The notes under the pieces were generated by a model. That model worked only from the letters and a program-made list of their open reading frames with translations, was not told the DNA's origin and did not search any database. This document shows positions 1-8,665 of a stretch of 61,945 nucleotides of DNA, in pieces. Both the position numbers and the translations under genes were made by a program. The stretch is from Ahrensia sp. (GTDB taxonomy: Bacteria > Pseudomonadota > Alphaproteobacteria > Rhizobiales > Rhizobiaceae): NCBI GenBank assembly GCA_002698425.1, contig NZXU01000020.1, positions 1 to 61,945 on the forward strand. The letters run 5' to 3'. Every line of letters starts with the position of its first letter. Positions within the stretch are counted from its first letter, which is position 1.

Positions 1-270
1 ATTGCCGCCGCTGCGGTGTTCATCGTTGCGGTGGTGTTCTTTTCCGGGTTCTTCATCGGCAGGGCCACCGACGGTTTCGGCGGCAATCGGGGGCACTGTC
101 AAGGAACGCCCGGCATGATGGGACCCGGCATGATGGGACCCGGCATGATGGGACCCGGCATGATGGGACCGCAGGGCTCGTGGCCACCGGGGAACATGGG
201 GCCCTCTGGCCCCTGGGGGCCCGGGCAGTCGCAGCCGCCGACAACCACTCCAACCACACCTCGGCCGTAG
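1..270 (+). CDS. Small membrane protein with GMMGP repeats, 5' end cut by window
   Basis: The reading frame is open to the left window edge, so the true start is probably outside; a GTG at 16 is the first internal candidate. Visible are one hydrophobic segment (about residues 1-20 from position 16), one Cys, four tandem Gly-Met-Met-Gly-Pro units (about residues 32-52) and a Pro/Thr-rich tail. Met-rich repeats of this kind are common in extracytoplasmic copper-binding proteins, and the next gene has the same repeat, so a role in binding Cu(I) outside the membrane is a reasonable inference. No enzyme domain is visible and the family is not recognised. Confidence 0.6.
   Translation: MAAAAVFIVAVVFFSGFFIGRATDGFGGNRGHCQGTPGMMGPGMMGPGMMGPGMMGPQGSWPPGNMGPSGPWGPGQSQPPTTTPTTPRP
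112..170 (+). repeat. Four tandem 15-bp units encoding GMMGP
   Basis: The unit ggcatgatgggaccc is repeated nearly perfectly four times inside the first gene. The same unit recurs, less regularly, at about 960-1020 at the 3' end of the next gene, which suggests exchange or copying between the neighbours. Confidence 0.85.
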
Positions 271-444
271 CGCACAAGCACAGGTTCACGCTGCGACGGC
301 ACGCAATTTCACGTTGTCTCGTCGAGTCGGCCATCGTCGGCCACGAAGCCGCCATAGCCCCAAGACGGACGCAACTCGCACCGCGCGTTCGCCCACAACG
401 CGATTGTCACGGCACCCGTCGAGCACGCGAAGGGATCATCGGAA

Positions 445-1029
445 ATGACCGGAATGAGCAGGCGAGCGGCGCTGAGAATGCTCGCCACCGGTGGGGCCCT
501 CTTCGGCCTGGGGTATGTCTTGCGCAACATTATCGACATACCAATCAGCCGTGCCCAACCCGGGATGGGTGGCGCGACCGGTATGGACATGCGCGCCTAC
601 ATGAATATGTTCATGCGGCATCAGGAGCTTCGACGCAGCGTGGAAGAGATTCCCGGAGGCGTGCGCACCACCACCGAATCCGACTCCGCCGACCTCGTCA
701 CCGAACTGCAGGCCCACGTCTCATCGATGTACACCCACCTCGATCAGGGCAGTGAAGTCACCTGCATGAGCTCAAGCCTGCCCACCCTGTTCCGCCGCGC
801 TGCCGATTATCAACGTCAGATCACGCTCACACCCAGCGGCGTGGTCGTCGTCGAAACCTCCAGCGACCCAGAACTGACCAACGCCATTCGCGAACACGCC
901 CGCGAAGTCACCGGATTCGTCGTCGAAGGAATGCCGGCGATGATGAGCGGAATGATGGACGGCGGGATGATGGGACCCGGCATGGGTCACGGAATGATGG
1001 GTCCCGGCATGATGGGACCAACCAACTGA
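445..1029 (+). CDS. Met-rich exported protein with an internal duplication
   Basis: This is a 194-residue protein with an Arg-Arg pair at residues 6-7 followed by a hydrophobic stretch to about residue 25, consistent with a Tat-like or membrane-anchoring signal. The middle contains two similar halves, residues about 58-102 and 117-162. Each has a helix, a Gly-Val-x-Thr/Val strand, a Ser-Asp or Ser-Ser-Asp turn and a helix carrying a His. Residues 163-191 are very rich in Met and Gly and share the GMMGP motif with the upstream gene. A weak AAGGGA ribosome site precedes the ATG. The Met-rich tail suggests copper or silver binding outside the membrane; this is inference, and I do not recognise a named family. 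Confidence 0.75.
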   Translation: MTGMSRRAALRMLATGGALFGLGYVLRNIIDIPISRAQPGMGGATGMDMRAYMNMFMRHQELRRSVEEIPGGVRTTTESDSADLVTELQAHVSSMYTHLDQGSEVTCMSSSLPTLFRRAADYQRQITLTPSGVVVVETSSDPELTNAIREHAREVTGFVVEGMPAMMSGMMDGGMMGPGMGHGMMGPGMMGPTN

Positions 1030-1187
1030 ACCAAAGCAAGCCCACCAGATCAAAACGCAGACGGACCACTAGAGACGAGACGAACCGCTCTCGGTATGCC
1101 AAACCCCCCGCACGCTGGCTAGTCACGTCGCTGCACGCTGCACGCTTCAGCAGCGAGGTCACACTTCGAGTCGTCTTGAGCGAGGTG

Positions 1188-1790
1188 TTAGCTTAGCGCT
1201 CGGTGGTCAGCCGATCTAAGTAGTGGCCGCAGGTCCTCGGCCAGTAGTGCCATGAGGTACACCGCGGCGACCCGGTGTTGGCGGTCGAGGACCATCGTGG
1301 TGGGCACCACGCTGGTCGGGTAGGTGCGTCCCAGGGTGATGAGGCTGCGCATCGCTGGGTCGAAGATCGAGGGATACTCGACGTTTCGGTCGGTGACGAA
1401 ATCGCGTGCAGTGTCTCTGTTGTCGCGGACGTCGATACCGAGGAACTGCACACCGCGGTCGCGGTATTCGGCGTAGACCGTCTCCAGTTCCGGAGTTTCG
1501 GTGCGGCATGGCGCACACCAGGAGCCCCACACGTTGATCAGGACCACCTTCCCGGTGTAATCCGAGAGCCGGATCGGGTCGTCGGTGAACAAGTCGGGGC
1601 CGCTGAGATCACCGATCGTGCCCCGACTCGAAGGAGGGTCGTAGAAGATCGCGGTCTTGCCCCCGGGCGAAACGAAGTCGAAGGTACCGCCTTGGGAGAC
1701 GGCATCGTCGCCGGTGGTGCAGCCGGTGACTTGGGCTGCCGCGATGACAAGGGCTGCCGCGACGGCCACTATTTGCCTGACGCTACGCAT
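1188..1790 (-). CDS. TlpA/ResA-like thioredoxin lipoprotein
   Basis: This 200-residue protein has a signal peptide ending in a lipobox (Val-Thr-Gly-Cys, Cys24) and a thioredoxin fold with the redox motif Trp-Cys-Ala-Pro-Cys (Cys92/Cys95). It would be anchored to the outer face of the membrane and reduce or isomerise disulfides, as TlpA/ResA proteins do for cytochrome c or oxidase copper sites. A GGAGG site lies 4-5 bases before the ATG. It is the last gene of the minus-strand metal operon behind lspA and cadD. It resembles the protein at 47284-47976 along its length (same GGTF(D/E)FVSPGG region), so the two are paralogs. Confidence 0.88.
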   Translation of the reverse strand: MRSVRQIVAVAAALVIAAAQVTGCTTGDDAVSQGGTFDFVSPGGKTAIFYDPPSSRGTIGDLSGPDLFTDDPIRLSDYTGKVVLINVWGSWCAPCRTETPELETVYAEYRDRGVQFLGIDVRDNRDTARDFVTDRNVEYPSIFDPAMRSLITLGRTYPTSVVPTTMVLDRQHRVAAVYLMALLAEDLRPLLRSADHRALS

Positions 1791-1848
1791 GAAACCTCCT
1801 TCACAACAAGCGTTCTGGCGTTGATGTGGTGCGCGGGCGGGGCCTGCC

Positions 1849-2454
1849 TCACTCTGAGAAGGCCAGGCCGCTGACCAGGATGAAGATGCCGAGGGCGATC
1901 AATACAATCGGGAACAGTACGTGTTCCCAGCGTTCGAGGACTTCGGCGATCGGCCGGCGGGGGGCGACGAATTTGGCGATAATGACGAGGACCGCGACGA
2001 GCACGAGGAAGACGACGCAGTAGGCCACCACGGCCGCGGGTCCCACGCTGAGGAAGACGGGGACGTAGACGCCGATGTTGTCCCCGCCGTTGGCGAAGGT
2101 GACTGCCGCGACGGTCCAGACGCCGACGTTCTTGCCCGCGACCCTTCCATCGTCGTCGTCATCGTCATCGTCGTTTCCACGCCAGGCCTTCCATGCCGCC
2201 CACAGTCCCAGGGCCAGGGGTATGAGTCCGAAGTACGGAATGATCTGCGGGGGAAGAAATGCTCCCGCACCCAGCGTTACGAGCACGGCCGCGCCCAGGA
2301 TCCCCGCAAATCCCAGGTACTGGCCTGCGGTGATCCGGGCCGTTGTCCCGCGTTGCCCTGCGCCGCAGGCGAAGAACAGCGAGAGCACGATGATGTCGTC
2401 GATGTTGGTGACGATGAACAGGCCGATCGCGGGCAGAATCGACGTAAGGATCAT
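1849..2454 (-). CDS. cadD: CadD-type cadmium resistance transporter
   Basis: This is a 201-residue protein with five to six membrane segments and the Asn-Ile-Asp-Asp motif in helix 1 (residues 17-20), typical of CadD transporters in the LysE superfamily. They export or bind Cd(II). A run of eight aspartates (about residues 95-102) in the central loop is unusual and may bind metal. The ATG at 2454 overlaps the lspA stop codon by four bases, so I prefer it to a start 13 codons upstream. The gene is co-transcribed with cmtR, the ATPase and lspA. Confidence 0.85.
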   Translation of the reverse strand: MILTSILPAIGLFIVTNIDDIIVLSLFFACGAGQRGTTARITAGQYLGFAGILGAAVLVTLGAGAFLPPQIIPYFGLIPLALGLWAAWKAWRGNDDDDDDDDGRVAGKNVGVWTVAAVTFANGGDNIGVYVPVFLSVGPAAVVAYCVVFLVLVAVLVIIAKFVAPRRPIAEVLERWEHVLFPIVLIALGIFILVSGLAFSE

Positions 2455-2924
2455 GTGGCTGCCCCCGTGTCTGCGGTGTGGCTGGCGCGCCAACTAGCCA
2501 GAGCGAGTGCGGCGGCGCCTGTGACGACGAAGACGTCGGCGAGGTTGAAGGTGGGGAACCAGCCCGTGTGCAGGTAGTCGGTGACCAGCCCGTCGGCGGC
2601 GCGGTCTATCAGGTTGGCCAGCGCGCCACCCAGCAGGGCGGCTAGTGCTAGCACGACGGGCAGCGCGGCGGTGCGCGTGAAGCGGTAGGCGAACACCGCG
2701 AGTGCGACCACGATCACGCCGGTGACGGCGAGCAGGACCGCTGGGGGCAGGGTGTCGCCGAGGCTGAATGCCACCCCGGGGTTGAAGGCCAGCCGCAGGT
2801 GTAGCAGCCCCAGATCTGTTGAGCTGCCGTCGTTCAGCGCGCGGCCGGCCCACGCCTTCAAGCCCAGGTCCAGTCCCGCGATGATGACCGCCGTGGCGGC
2901 CAGGGTGATCCGCGCCCGAGTCAC
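2451..2924 (-). CDS. lspA: Lipoprotein signal peptidase II
   Basis: The protein has 157 residues and four membrane segments. The conserved regions AFNPGVAF, NLIDR and FNLADV are present, with Asp116 and Asp130 in the positions of the catalytic aspartate pair of signal peptidase II. It cleaves prolipoproteins in front of the lipidated Cys. The GTG start at 2924 has GGAGG five bases upstream and lies 30 bases after the ATPase stop. Signal peptidase II genes are known in metal-resistance operons (pbrC type). Here the next operon members include a lipoprotein, so a dedicated processing role is plausible. The ATPase reading frame before its frameshift runs on in the lspA frame, which makes an artefactual long ORF. 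Confidence 0.9.
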   Translation of the reverse strand: MTRARITLAATAVIIAGLDLGLKAWAGRALNDGSSTDLGLLHLRLAFNPGVAFSLGDTLPPAVLLAVTGVIVVALAVFAYRFTRTAALPVVLALAALLGGALANLIDRAADGLVTDYLHTGWFPTFNLADVFVVTGAAALALASWRASHTADTGAAT

Positions 2925-2953
2925 CCTGGCCTCCGAGCTGGGGTTACCGGCGG

Positions 2954-4922
2954 TCACGACGGTGCGCCGACCGCCGCCGCGCGGTTGTGGCTGGCTGGCC
3001 GTTCTATCGGCGTGATGGCCAGAGGTTTGGTGCGCCCGGCGCGCACACCGTTGGCGATAACGACGATTTCGGCGAGTTCGTGGACCAGCACGACGGCGGC
3101 CAGTCCGAGGATGCCGAACAGTGCCAGCGGCACCAACGCGAGGATTAGGCCCAGGGACAGGCCGACGTTTTGCAGCATGATCCGCCGCGCCCGCCGCGCG
3201 TGGGTGAACGTCTGAGGCAGGTGGCGCAGGTCTTCGCCCATCAACGCCACGTCGGCGGTTTCGATGGCCACGTCGGTGCCCATCGCGCCCATTGCGATAC
3301 CCAGGTCGGCGGTGGCCAGCGCTGGAGCGTCGTTGACGCCGTCGCCGACCATCGCCGTGGGGCGCTGGGCACGTAGCTGTTCGATCAGTCGCGCTTTGTC
3401 CTCGGGGCGCAGCTCGGCGTGCACGGCCTCGATCCCGACGTCGCGGGCCAATGCGGCTGCGGTGGCCTGGTTGTCGCCGGTGAGCATTGCCACGTGATAG
3501 CCCGTCGCGGCGCAGTTGGGCGACCACCTCGGCGGCCTCGGGTCGCAGCTCGTCGCGCACGGCGATGGCGCCGATTACCTGGCCGTTGTCTTCGACGAGG
3601 ACGGCGGTGGCCCCGGCGTGCTGCATGCGCGCCACCCCATCGGCGAGCGGGCCCGGGTCGAGCCAGCCGGGCCGGCCGAGGCGGATGGTGCGCCCGTCGC
3701 GACGTCCGTTGAGCCCGGCACCGGTGACGGCCTCCACGTCGGTGGCTGGGGTGACGTCGTCGACGGCGGCGAGGATCGCCGCGGCCAGCGGGTGCTCGCT
3801 GCGCGCTTCCAGGGACGCAGCTAGATCCAGCACCTCTTCGCGGGTGGCGCCGTTGGTGGTGGCCACGTCGATGACTGCGGGCCGGTTCGCGGTGAGTGTG
3901 CCGGTTTTGTCCAGGGCAACGCCGCGTATCTTGCCCAGCCCTTCGAGTGCGGCGCCGCCCTTGACCAGCGCTCCGAGCTTGCTGGCGGCGCCGATGGCGG
4001 CCACCACGGTGACGGGCACTGAGATCGCCAGCGCGCATGGTGACGCGGCGACCAGCACCACCAGTGCACGTTCGATCCAGGTGGCCGGGTCACCGAGCAG
4101 GCTGCCGATCACCGCGATCAGTGCCGCGACGATCATGACCCCGGGAACGAGGGGTTTGGCGATGCGGTCAGCGAGGCGTTGGGAGGCGCCCTTGCGGGAC
4201 TGTTCGGCCTCCACGATGCGCACGATGCGGGCCAGCGAGTTGTCGGCGGCGGTGGTGGTGACCTCCACCTCGAGTACCCCGGTGCCGTTGATCGACCCGG
4301 CGAACACCTCATCACCGGGCCCGGCCTCCACGGGAACCGACTCACCGGTGATGGCTGAGACATCAAGGGCGGTGCGGCCTTGGCCGATGATGCCGTCGGT
4401 TGCGACGCGCTCACCGGGCTTGACGAGCATCCGGTCGCCGATCCGCAATACCGCTGGCGCGACGGTCTTTTCGCCGCCGTCACGCAGCACGGTCGCTTCG
4501 TCGGGCACCAGCGACAACAGCGCGCGCAGTCCGCGTCGAGTGCGCGCCAGCGAGTACTCCTCTAGGCCCTCGCTGATGGAGAACAGGAAGGCCAGCATGG
4601 CGGCCTCACCCACCTCGCCGAGGATCACCGCGCCCACGGCGGCGATGGTCATCAGCGTGCCAACGCCGATTTTGCCCTTGGCCAGCCGTTTGAGGGTGGA
4701 CGGAACGAAGGTATAGGCGCCGGCCAGCAGCGCCACCGCCTCCAGCGTGAGGACGACCGGCCCCGCGGCGTCGAGGAACCCGGCGATCACCGCTGCCAGC
4801 AGGAACACCCCTGAAATGGCGGCGAACTGCAGTTCCTTGATCTGCCAGAGCCGCTCGGGCTCACGCTCCTCCTCGTCGGCGCCGCGGGGTTCGTCATTGC
4901 CGCAGCCGCAGGCGTCGCTCAT
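2954..4922 (-). pseudogene. CtpG/CadA-type P1B metal ATPase with a frameshift
   Basis: The ATG at 4922 overlaps the cmtR stop (ATGA). The N-terminus is short and Cys-rich (three Cys in the first ten residues) and there is no HMA domain. TGES is at residues 192-195, the Ser-Pro-Cys metal site at 294-296 and the phosphorylated DKTGT at 338-342. Near 3495-3505 (about codon 474) the frame shifts: the conserved run before TGDN reads correctly only if one C in gacgggctatcacg is dropped. The rest, including GDGVNDAP and the last membrane segments, continues in another frame to 2954. It may be a real mutation or a sequencing error; without correction the product lacks half of the P/N domains. It is closely similar to the intact ATPase at 22871-24988. 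Confidence 0.85.
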
Positions 4923-5317
4923 CGGCCGATCTCCTCCGCATCGATCGTTGCGCCTGTGCGGGAGCGGGTGCCGTAGTTGGGGCACAGCGCGACGGCGTTG
5001 CCGGTGGCGGCCAGAAGTGTCTCGGCTGAGGCCAACAAATCGAGCAGTTCGGGGCGGGTCAGGGAGTAGAACATCTGCCGGCCCTCGGGCCGCCCGACTA
5101 CGAGCCCGCAATCACGAAGGCACGCCAGATGCGCCGACACTGTGGACTGCGCCATAGAGAGCAGTCCCGTCAGATCCACCACCCGGGCTTCACCGTCAGC
5201 CAACCGCTGCAGGATCGCCAGTCGAGTCGGATCCGCCAAACCGTGAAACAGCGCCGCCGCTGGAGACAGATTGGGGGACGGCCGTGCCGAGCCGCAATCG
5301 TCGGTTGTCATCGCCAT
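4919..5317 (-). CDS. cmtR: ArsR-family Cd/Pb sensor of the CmtR type
   Basis: This 132-residue winged-helix repressor matches CmtR of M. tuberculosis in its key features. Two Cys four residues apart lie in the recognition-helix region (Cys66 and Cys70, in the HLACLRDCG context) and a third is in the C-terminal tail (Cys112). These correspond to the known Cd/Pb ligands of CmtR. The ATG at 5317 is followed six bases later by another; an upstream ATG at 5344 would fall inside the operator. The operator at 5323-5349 directly abuts the start, so the mRNA is probably leaderless or nearly so. It is the first gene of the operon with the ATPase, lspA and cadD. Confidence 0.88.
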   Translation of the reverse strand: MAMTTDDCGSARPSPNLSPAAALFHGLADPTRLAILQRLADGEARVVDLTGLLSMAQSTVSAHLACLRDCGLVVGRPEGRQMFYSLTRPELLDLLASAETLLAATGNAVALCPNYGTRSRTGATIDAEEIGR

Positions 5318-5322
5318 AAGAC

Positions 5323-5349
5323 GATGATAGCGCAATCTTCGCACTCATC
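5323..5349. promoter_or_regulatory. Putative CmtR operator
   Basis: This is a 27-bp hyphenated palindrome, GATGA-N17-TCATC with inner matched GCG/CGC triplets, ending six bases upstream of the cmtR ATG. Its position and symmetry fit autoregulation by an ArsR-family dimer. Confidence 0.6.
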
Positions 5350-5609
5350 GCCAAACGACGGTGAAAGCAAAAAAGTTCGTTGATTGGTGCGGGTCGGCGC
5401 AACCTCCAACGCATCCGAAGACGGCGACCGGCAGGTGCTGCGGCCGGCGCCTCCTGGGATGGGCATGGGAGAGAATGCCTGACCTGCTGCGTGCCCCTGA
5501 GGCCACGCGATCCTCTTGAGCGGTTCAGTGCCGGATCGATGTAATGCCAGGGTCATCGGCCCCCTCCCGGAACGTTGGCGGCTCATCAACGGTGGCAGGC
5601 TCGAACAAT

Positions 5610-5628
5610 CTACTATGGCCCCTAGTAG
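5610..5628. promoter_or_regulatory. CTAC-N11-GTAG operator upstream of tlpA-like gene
   Basis: The sequence CTACTATGGCCCCTAGTAG is a perfect 6-bp inverted repeat with a 7-bp spacer. It lies 65 bases upstream of the GTG at 5694 and belongs to the repeated site family of this window (putative BlaI operators). Confidence 0.7.
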
Positions 5629-5693
5629 GAAGGGTGCCGTCGGTAGCGCCCAGGACCCAGCCGGTGTCAACTCGGCAACAGGGGAGGTGCCAA

Positions 5694-6335
5694 GTGCGGG
5701 CTCGGCTGCGGTGGACGGTGTTCGCGCTGGTGGTAATAGCCGCGATGGCGGTGGCGATCTGGCCGCGTACGCCCCAGGTCGACGGTACTAATACCTCCGG
5801 CCCCGGGCTTACCCTTCCCGCTGCCGCCGTTGGCGACGCCGATACCGGCGAACTGGCGCGACTCACCGCGCGTGCGGCCTTGGCGCCGTGCCCGACACTA
5901 CGTGAGGGGGCGCCGCCCAAGGGTGATTTGGCTGGTGCGCTGGCGTCGTGCCTGGGGGCGCGGACCATGTTCGACGTCGGCGCGGCGCTCGCCGGTGAGC
6001 AGACCCTGATCAACCTGTGGGCGTCATGGTGCGCCCCGTGTCGGGAAGAGATTCCGGTGCTGGACGCCTACGCCGGGCAGCCGGGCGCGGTGCGGGTGGT
6101 CGGGATGAACGTGCAGGACACCGACACCGTGGCGCTGAGCCTTTTGGCTGATCTGGGTGTGCACTACCCGTCCTTCGGCAACGCCGACGCCGTCGGGCAG
6201 GTCCTAGGCGCTCCCCCGGTCCTGCCGCTGAGCTACTTCGTTGGCACCGACGGCACCGTCCGCCGGGTCACCACGCCCACGGTGTTCCGTGACGTCGAGC
6301 AGGTTCGTGCGGCCGTCGCGGCAATGAACCCGTGA
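5694..6335 (+). CDS. Membrane-anchored TlpA-like thioredoxin
   Basis: The protein has 213 residues, an N-terminal membrane segment (residues 7-23) without a lipobox, and a thioredoxin domain with Trp-Cys-Ala-Pro-Cys (Cys113/Cys116). Two further Cys (66 and 86) lie before the domain. The GTG at 5694 is preceded by GGGGAGG at a good distance; earlier in-frame codons would place the operator inside the gene. It probably works on extracytoplasmic disulfides or haem and copper thiols. Its stop overlaps the next short ORF (GTGA), which leads into lnt. Confidence 0.85.
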   Translation: MRARLRWTVFALVVIAAMAVAIWPRTPQVDGTNTSGPGLTLPAAAVGDADTGELARLTARAALAPCPTLREGAPPKGDLAGALASCLGARTMFDVGAALAGEQTLINLWASWCAPCREEIPVLDAYAGQPGAVRVVGMNVQDTDTVALSLLADLGVHYPSFGNADAVGQVLGAPPVLPLSYFVGTDGTVRRVTTPTVFRDVEQVRAAVAAMNP

Positions 6336-6457
6336 CCGGCCCCTTGGCCAGGCTGACCGGGAGGCGCGGGGCGGGGCAACCCGACGAGGACACCGACGCG
6401 ATGGCGGCGCTCACCGACGGGTCCGCCAATTCCGATGGGGCCCCGCCCCGCCGTTGA
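6332..6457 (+). CDS. Possible 41-residue linking ORF
   Basis: A short frame starts with a GTG overlapping the tlpA stop and ends by overlapping the likely TTG start of lnt. It is charged and has no recognisable motif. The four-base overlaps on both sides suggest translational coupling, but it could also be an out-of-frame piece of the lnt N-terminus. Confidence 0.3.
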   Translation: MTGPLARLTGRRGAGQPDEDTDAMAALTDGSANSDGAPPRR

Positions 6458-7546
6458 GCAGACCTCGGGGTGCAGGTCTAGGTGCTGCGGTGCTGCGCCG
6501 ACTGCCCCGGATGGCCGGCGCGATCGCTGCGGGCCTGCTGTTGTGCGTCAGCTTTCCGCCGTTCGGGTGGTGGTACACCGCGATCGTCGCGTTCGCACTG
6601 CTGGCCTGGGTACTGACCCACGAGTCGACGACGCAGATCGGCGGGCTCGGATATGGACTTCTGTTCGGCCTCGCGTTCTACGTTGCGCTGCTGCCCTGGA
6701 CGAGCAGCTTCGTCGGCGTCGGCCCATGGCTGGCGCTGGCGGGCATGGAGTCGGTATTTCCCGCGCTGTTCGGCGCGGGGGCAGTGCTGGTGCGCCGACT
6801 GCCGGGCTGGCCGATCTGGGTCGCGGCCGTGTGGGCCGTGCAGGAATGGGCCAAATCCAATGTTCCGTTCGGCGGATTCCCTTGGGGCGCAGTAGGGTTT
6901 GGCCAGACCGACGGCCCGTTGCTGCCGATCGCCCAAATCGGCGGGGTGCCGCTTGTGTCATTTGCGGTCGTGCTCCTGGGCGTCAGCATGGCCGCCCTGG
7001 CGAGCGAGGTCATGCGCCGTGACGCCGTGACGCCGCCGGTGCCGGCCACGCGGGCCCTCCCGCGATGGTGCTGCCCGGTGCGTGCATCGGCGTGGTGCTA
7101 TTGGCTACCACCGTGGTCTGGCCGCAGGTCCGGCAGCCGTCGACCGATGAGTCCAACGACCCGGTCGTCACCGTGGCCGCGGTGCAGGGCAATGTGCCGC
7201 GACTCGGCCTGGACTTCAATGCCCAGCGTCGCGCCGTGTTGGACAACCACGTTCAGGAAACCCTGCGGCTCGCAGACGAGGTGCGCGCCGGGCGTGCTGC
7301 GCAACCGCAGATCGTCGTGTGGCCGGAGAACTCTTCAGACGTCGACCCGTTGGCCAATCCCGACGCCGTCGAACGGATCACGATCGCCGCGCGGGAGATC
7401 GGGGCGCCGATCCTCGTCGGCGGCGTGCTCGCCGGGCCGGGATACAGCAGCACCAACCCGGTGACCCTCAACTCGGTGATCGTCTGGGATCCGGTCGGCG
7501 GCCCCAGTGACCGTCACGACAAGCAGATCGTGCAACCTTTCGGCGA
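6454..7546 (+). pseudogene. lnt: Apolipoprotein N-acyltransferase, frameshifted and truncated
   Basis: Lnt attaches the third acyl chain to lipoproteins at the outer face of the membrane. Residues 1-200 show the expected hydrophobic helices (FPPFGWW, FGGFPWG). A frameshift between about 7030 and 7065 moves the sequence to a frame running from an ATG at 7065. That frame carries the nitrilase-like domain with the catalytic Glu (in VVWPENS) and Lys (in HDKQ). Homology stops after the PFGEY motif at about 7546, so the catalytic Cys and the last helix are missing. Unrelated sequence follows, leading into the HIRAN gene. It is therefore doubly damaged and cannot be active as read. Confidence 0.8.
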
Positions 7547-7595
7547 GTACCTGTGCATTTGCCGTTCGAACTATCAAGGTGGAACGGGTGTGAAG

Positions 7596-8372
7596 TTAGA
7601 CCGCATTCCAGTCTGGGCTGTCGAACACAAAAGAACTGCAATGTCCGCCCAAGCGCAGCAGTAGCCGCAGGTGCGGATGAGTTACAGCAGGGTTGGCGCG
7701 CACGACTGTCAGATCGTAAGTGCCGCTGGTCATTACCGAATGGACGTAGTCAAGAAGCGGATCGGGCACAAACCCCAAGTGCATCCCACGATCAACAACC
7801 CGGATCGCCGCTGAGTTAACAGGGTTCTCGGGGTCGCGCTCCAGCCCGAGGCGATGGCCCGCCCGAAGGGCGGTTATTCGGTGGCTGGCCTCTACGCTGC
7901 GATGCCTGACGCCGTGGGCAAGGAAGTGCGCCGACGTTTCGCCTGTGGTCCGATCGAATCGGGGTATAGAGACAAGTTCGATCGGGTCGCCTTCGCGATG
8001 CCCGCCGGACGCGGTCAGGATCTCCCAGGCATCAGCGTCGGCATCGAGATCCAAAGCTTCAAGGTATTGAGGACGGTCCGGCCGCTTAGCGCTCATCACC
8101 CGGTCGGCGAACGATGGAAATAGCCTCTCGGAACGGTAAAGACGGCTGACGTCACGGAACCCAACGACCGGCACGAAAGTAGGATCAGCCGCCACGCGAG
8201 CCAAGTACGTGAATTGATACGTCGGGCGCTCGGCCCCTCCGGTCAACCTATCGAGGTAGCCAATCGCCCGATACACCCCATCGTCAGCACCGCGACGCGT
8301 GACAATCAACCTCGACCGACGAAGACCTGGGTCTGCATCTGTCGACTCGACTAAGAGATCAACGGAGTGCAT
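7596..8372 (-). CDS. HIRAN-domain protein partnered with a HipA-like kinase
   Basis: The protein has about 258 residues. The N-terminal two thirds are of an unrecognised type. The last third has the HIRAN pattern (short His-rich lead, then a Gly-x-x-Leu-x-Leu, Asp-Pro-Glu-Asn-Pro and Asn-Ser-Ala-Ala-Ile-Arg-Val series, then LGFVPDPL). HIRAN domains bind DNA ends or act beside kinases and nucleases. The ATG at 8372 (or GTG at 8375) overlaps the 3' end of the kinase gene, so the pair was translationally coupled before the IS110 insertion. Expression now depends on any promoter in the IS end. Confidence 0.75.
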   Translation of the reverse strand: MHSVDLLVESTDADPGLRRSRLIVTRRGADDGVYRAIGYLDRLTGGAERPTYQFTYLARVAADPTFVPVVGFRDVSRLYRSERLFPSFADRVMSAKRPDRPQYLEALDLDADADAWEILTASGGHREGDPIELVSIPRFDRTTGETSAHFLAHGVRHRSVEASHRITALRAGHRLGLERDPENPVNSAAIRVVDRGMHLGFVPDPLLDYVHSVMTSGTYDLTVVRANPAVTHPHLRLLLRLGGHCSSFVFDSPDWNAV

Positions 8373-8449
8373 CACGGATTCGCTTTCGATTAGTGGCTAG
8401 TGCTGTCCTCACGAAACTACGGGTCGGGTCCGACATTGATGATGGAAGA

Positions 8450-8612
8450 GCGTTGCCGTGTAGGTCGTGACTCTGGGTCTGACTGACGCCCTGCTGGGTT
8501 GTCTTTAATTTGATCTGTCCGGCCTACACGGTGCGCGTCTTGTTCACGCCGGACAGGACGGACATGACCTAATCAGGAGCCTGGCCGTTCCTCATCAATG
8601 TCTTGTCTGCCC
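8450..8612 (+). ncRNA. Putative bridge RNA of the IS110 element
   Basis: A 12-bp stem is formed by 8456-8467 and 8520-8531 (CCGTGTAGGTCG with CGGCCTACACGG, one G-U pair) and closes a 52-nt loop. In the loop, 8475-8483 (GGGTCTGAC) matches the left target flank 8426-8434 (GGGTCCGAC) with one wobble-compatible change, and ATCTG at 8513-8517 is complementary to the right flank CAGAT at 9881. In the next segment, AGGAGC at 8575-8580 equals the right end of the IS (9873-9878). CATCAATG at 8593-8600 is the exact complement of core plus left end (CATTGATG). These fit the target and donor guides known for IS110 bridge RNAs. RNA ends are approximate. Confidence 0.65.
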
Positions 8613-8665
8613 GCCCTGGCCGGTGTGTGCCCCACCCAACGCTGGCCAGAAGGGACGCCATCATT

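Noticed and set aside
53..355. Long open frames antisense to the GMMGP repeat gene
   Set aside because: They arise from the repeat and high G+C content; they have no ribosome site and only low-complexity protein.
2150..2176. Trinucleotide repeat (gtc/atc) inside cadD considered as a microsatellite
   Set aside because: It encodes the poly-Asp loop of the transporter and is explained by coding.
3487..4716. A 409-codon frame antisense to the cadmium ATPase
   Set aside because: It is Ser/Thr/Arg-rich with no motif, and the opposite strand encodes clear ATPase motifs; it is a shadow frame.
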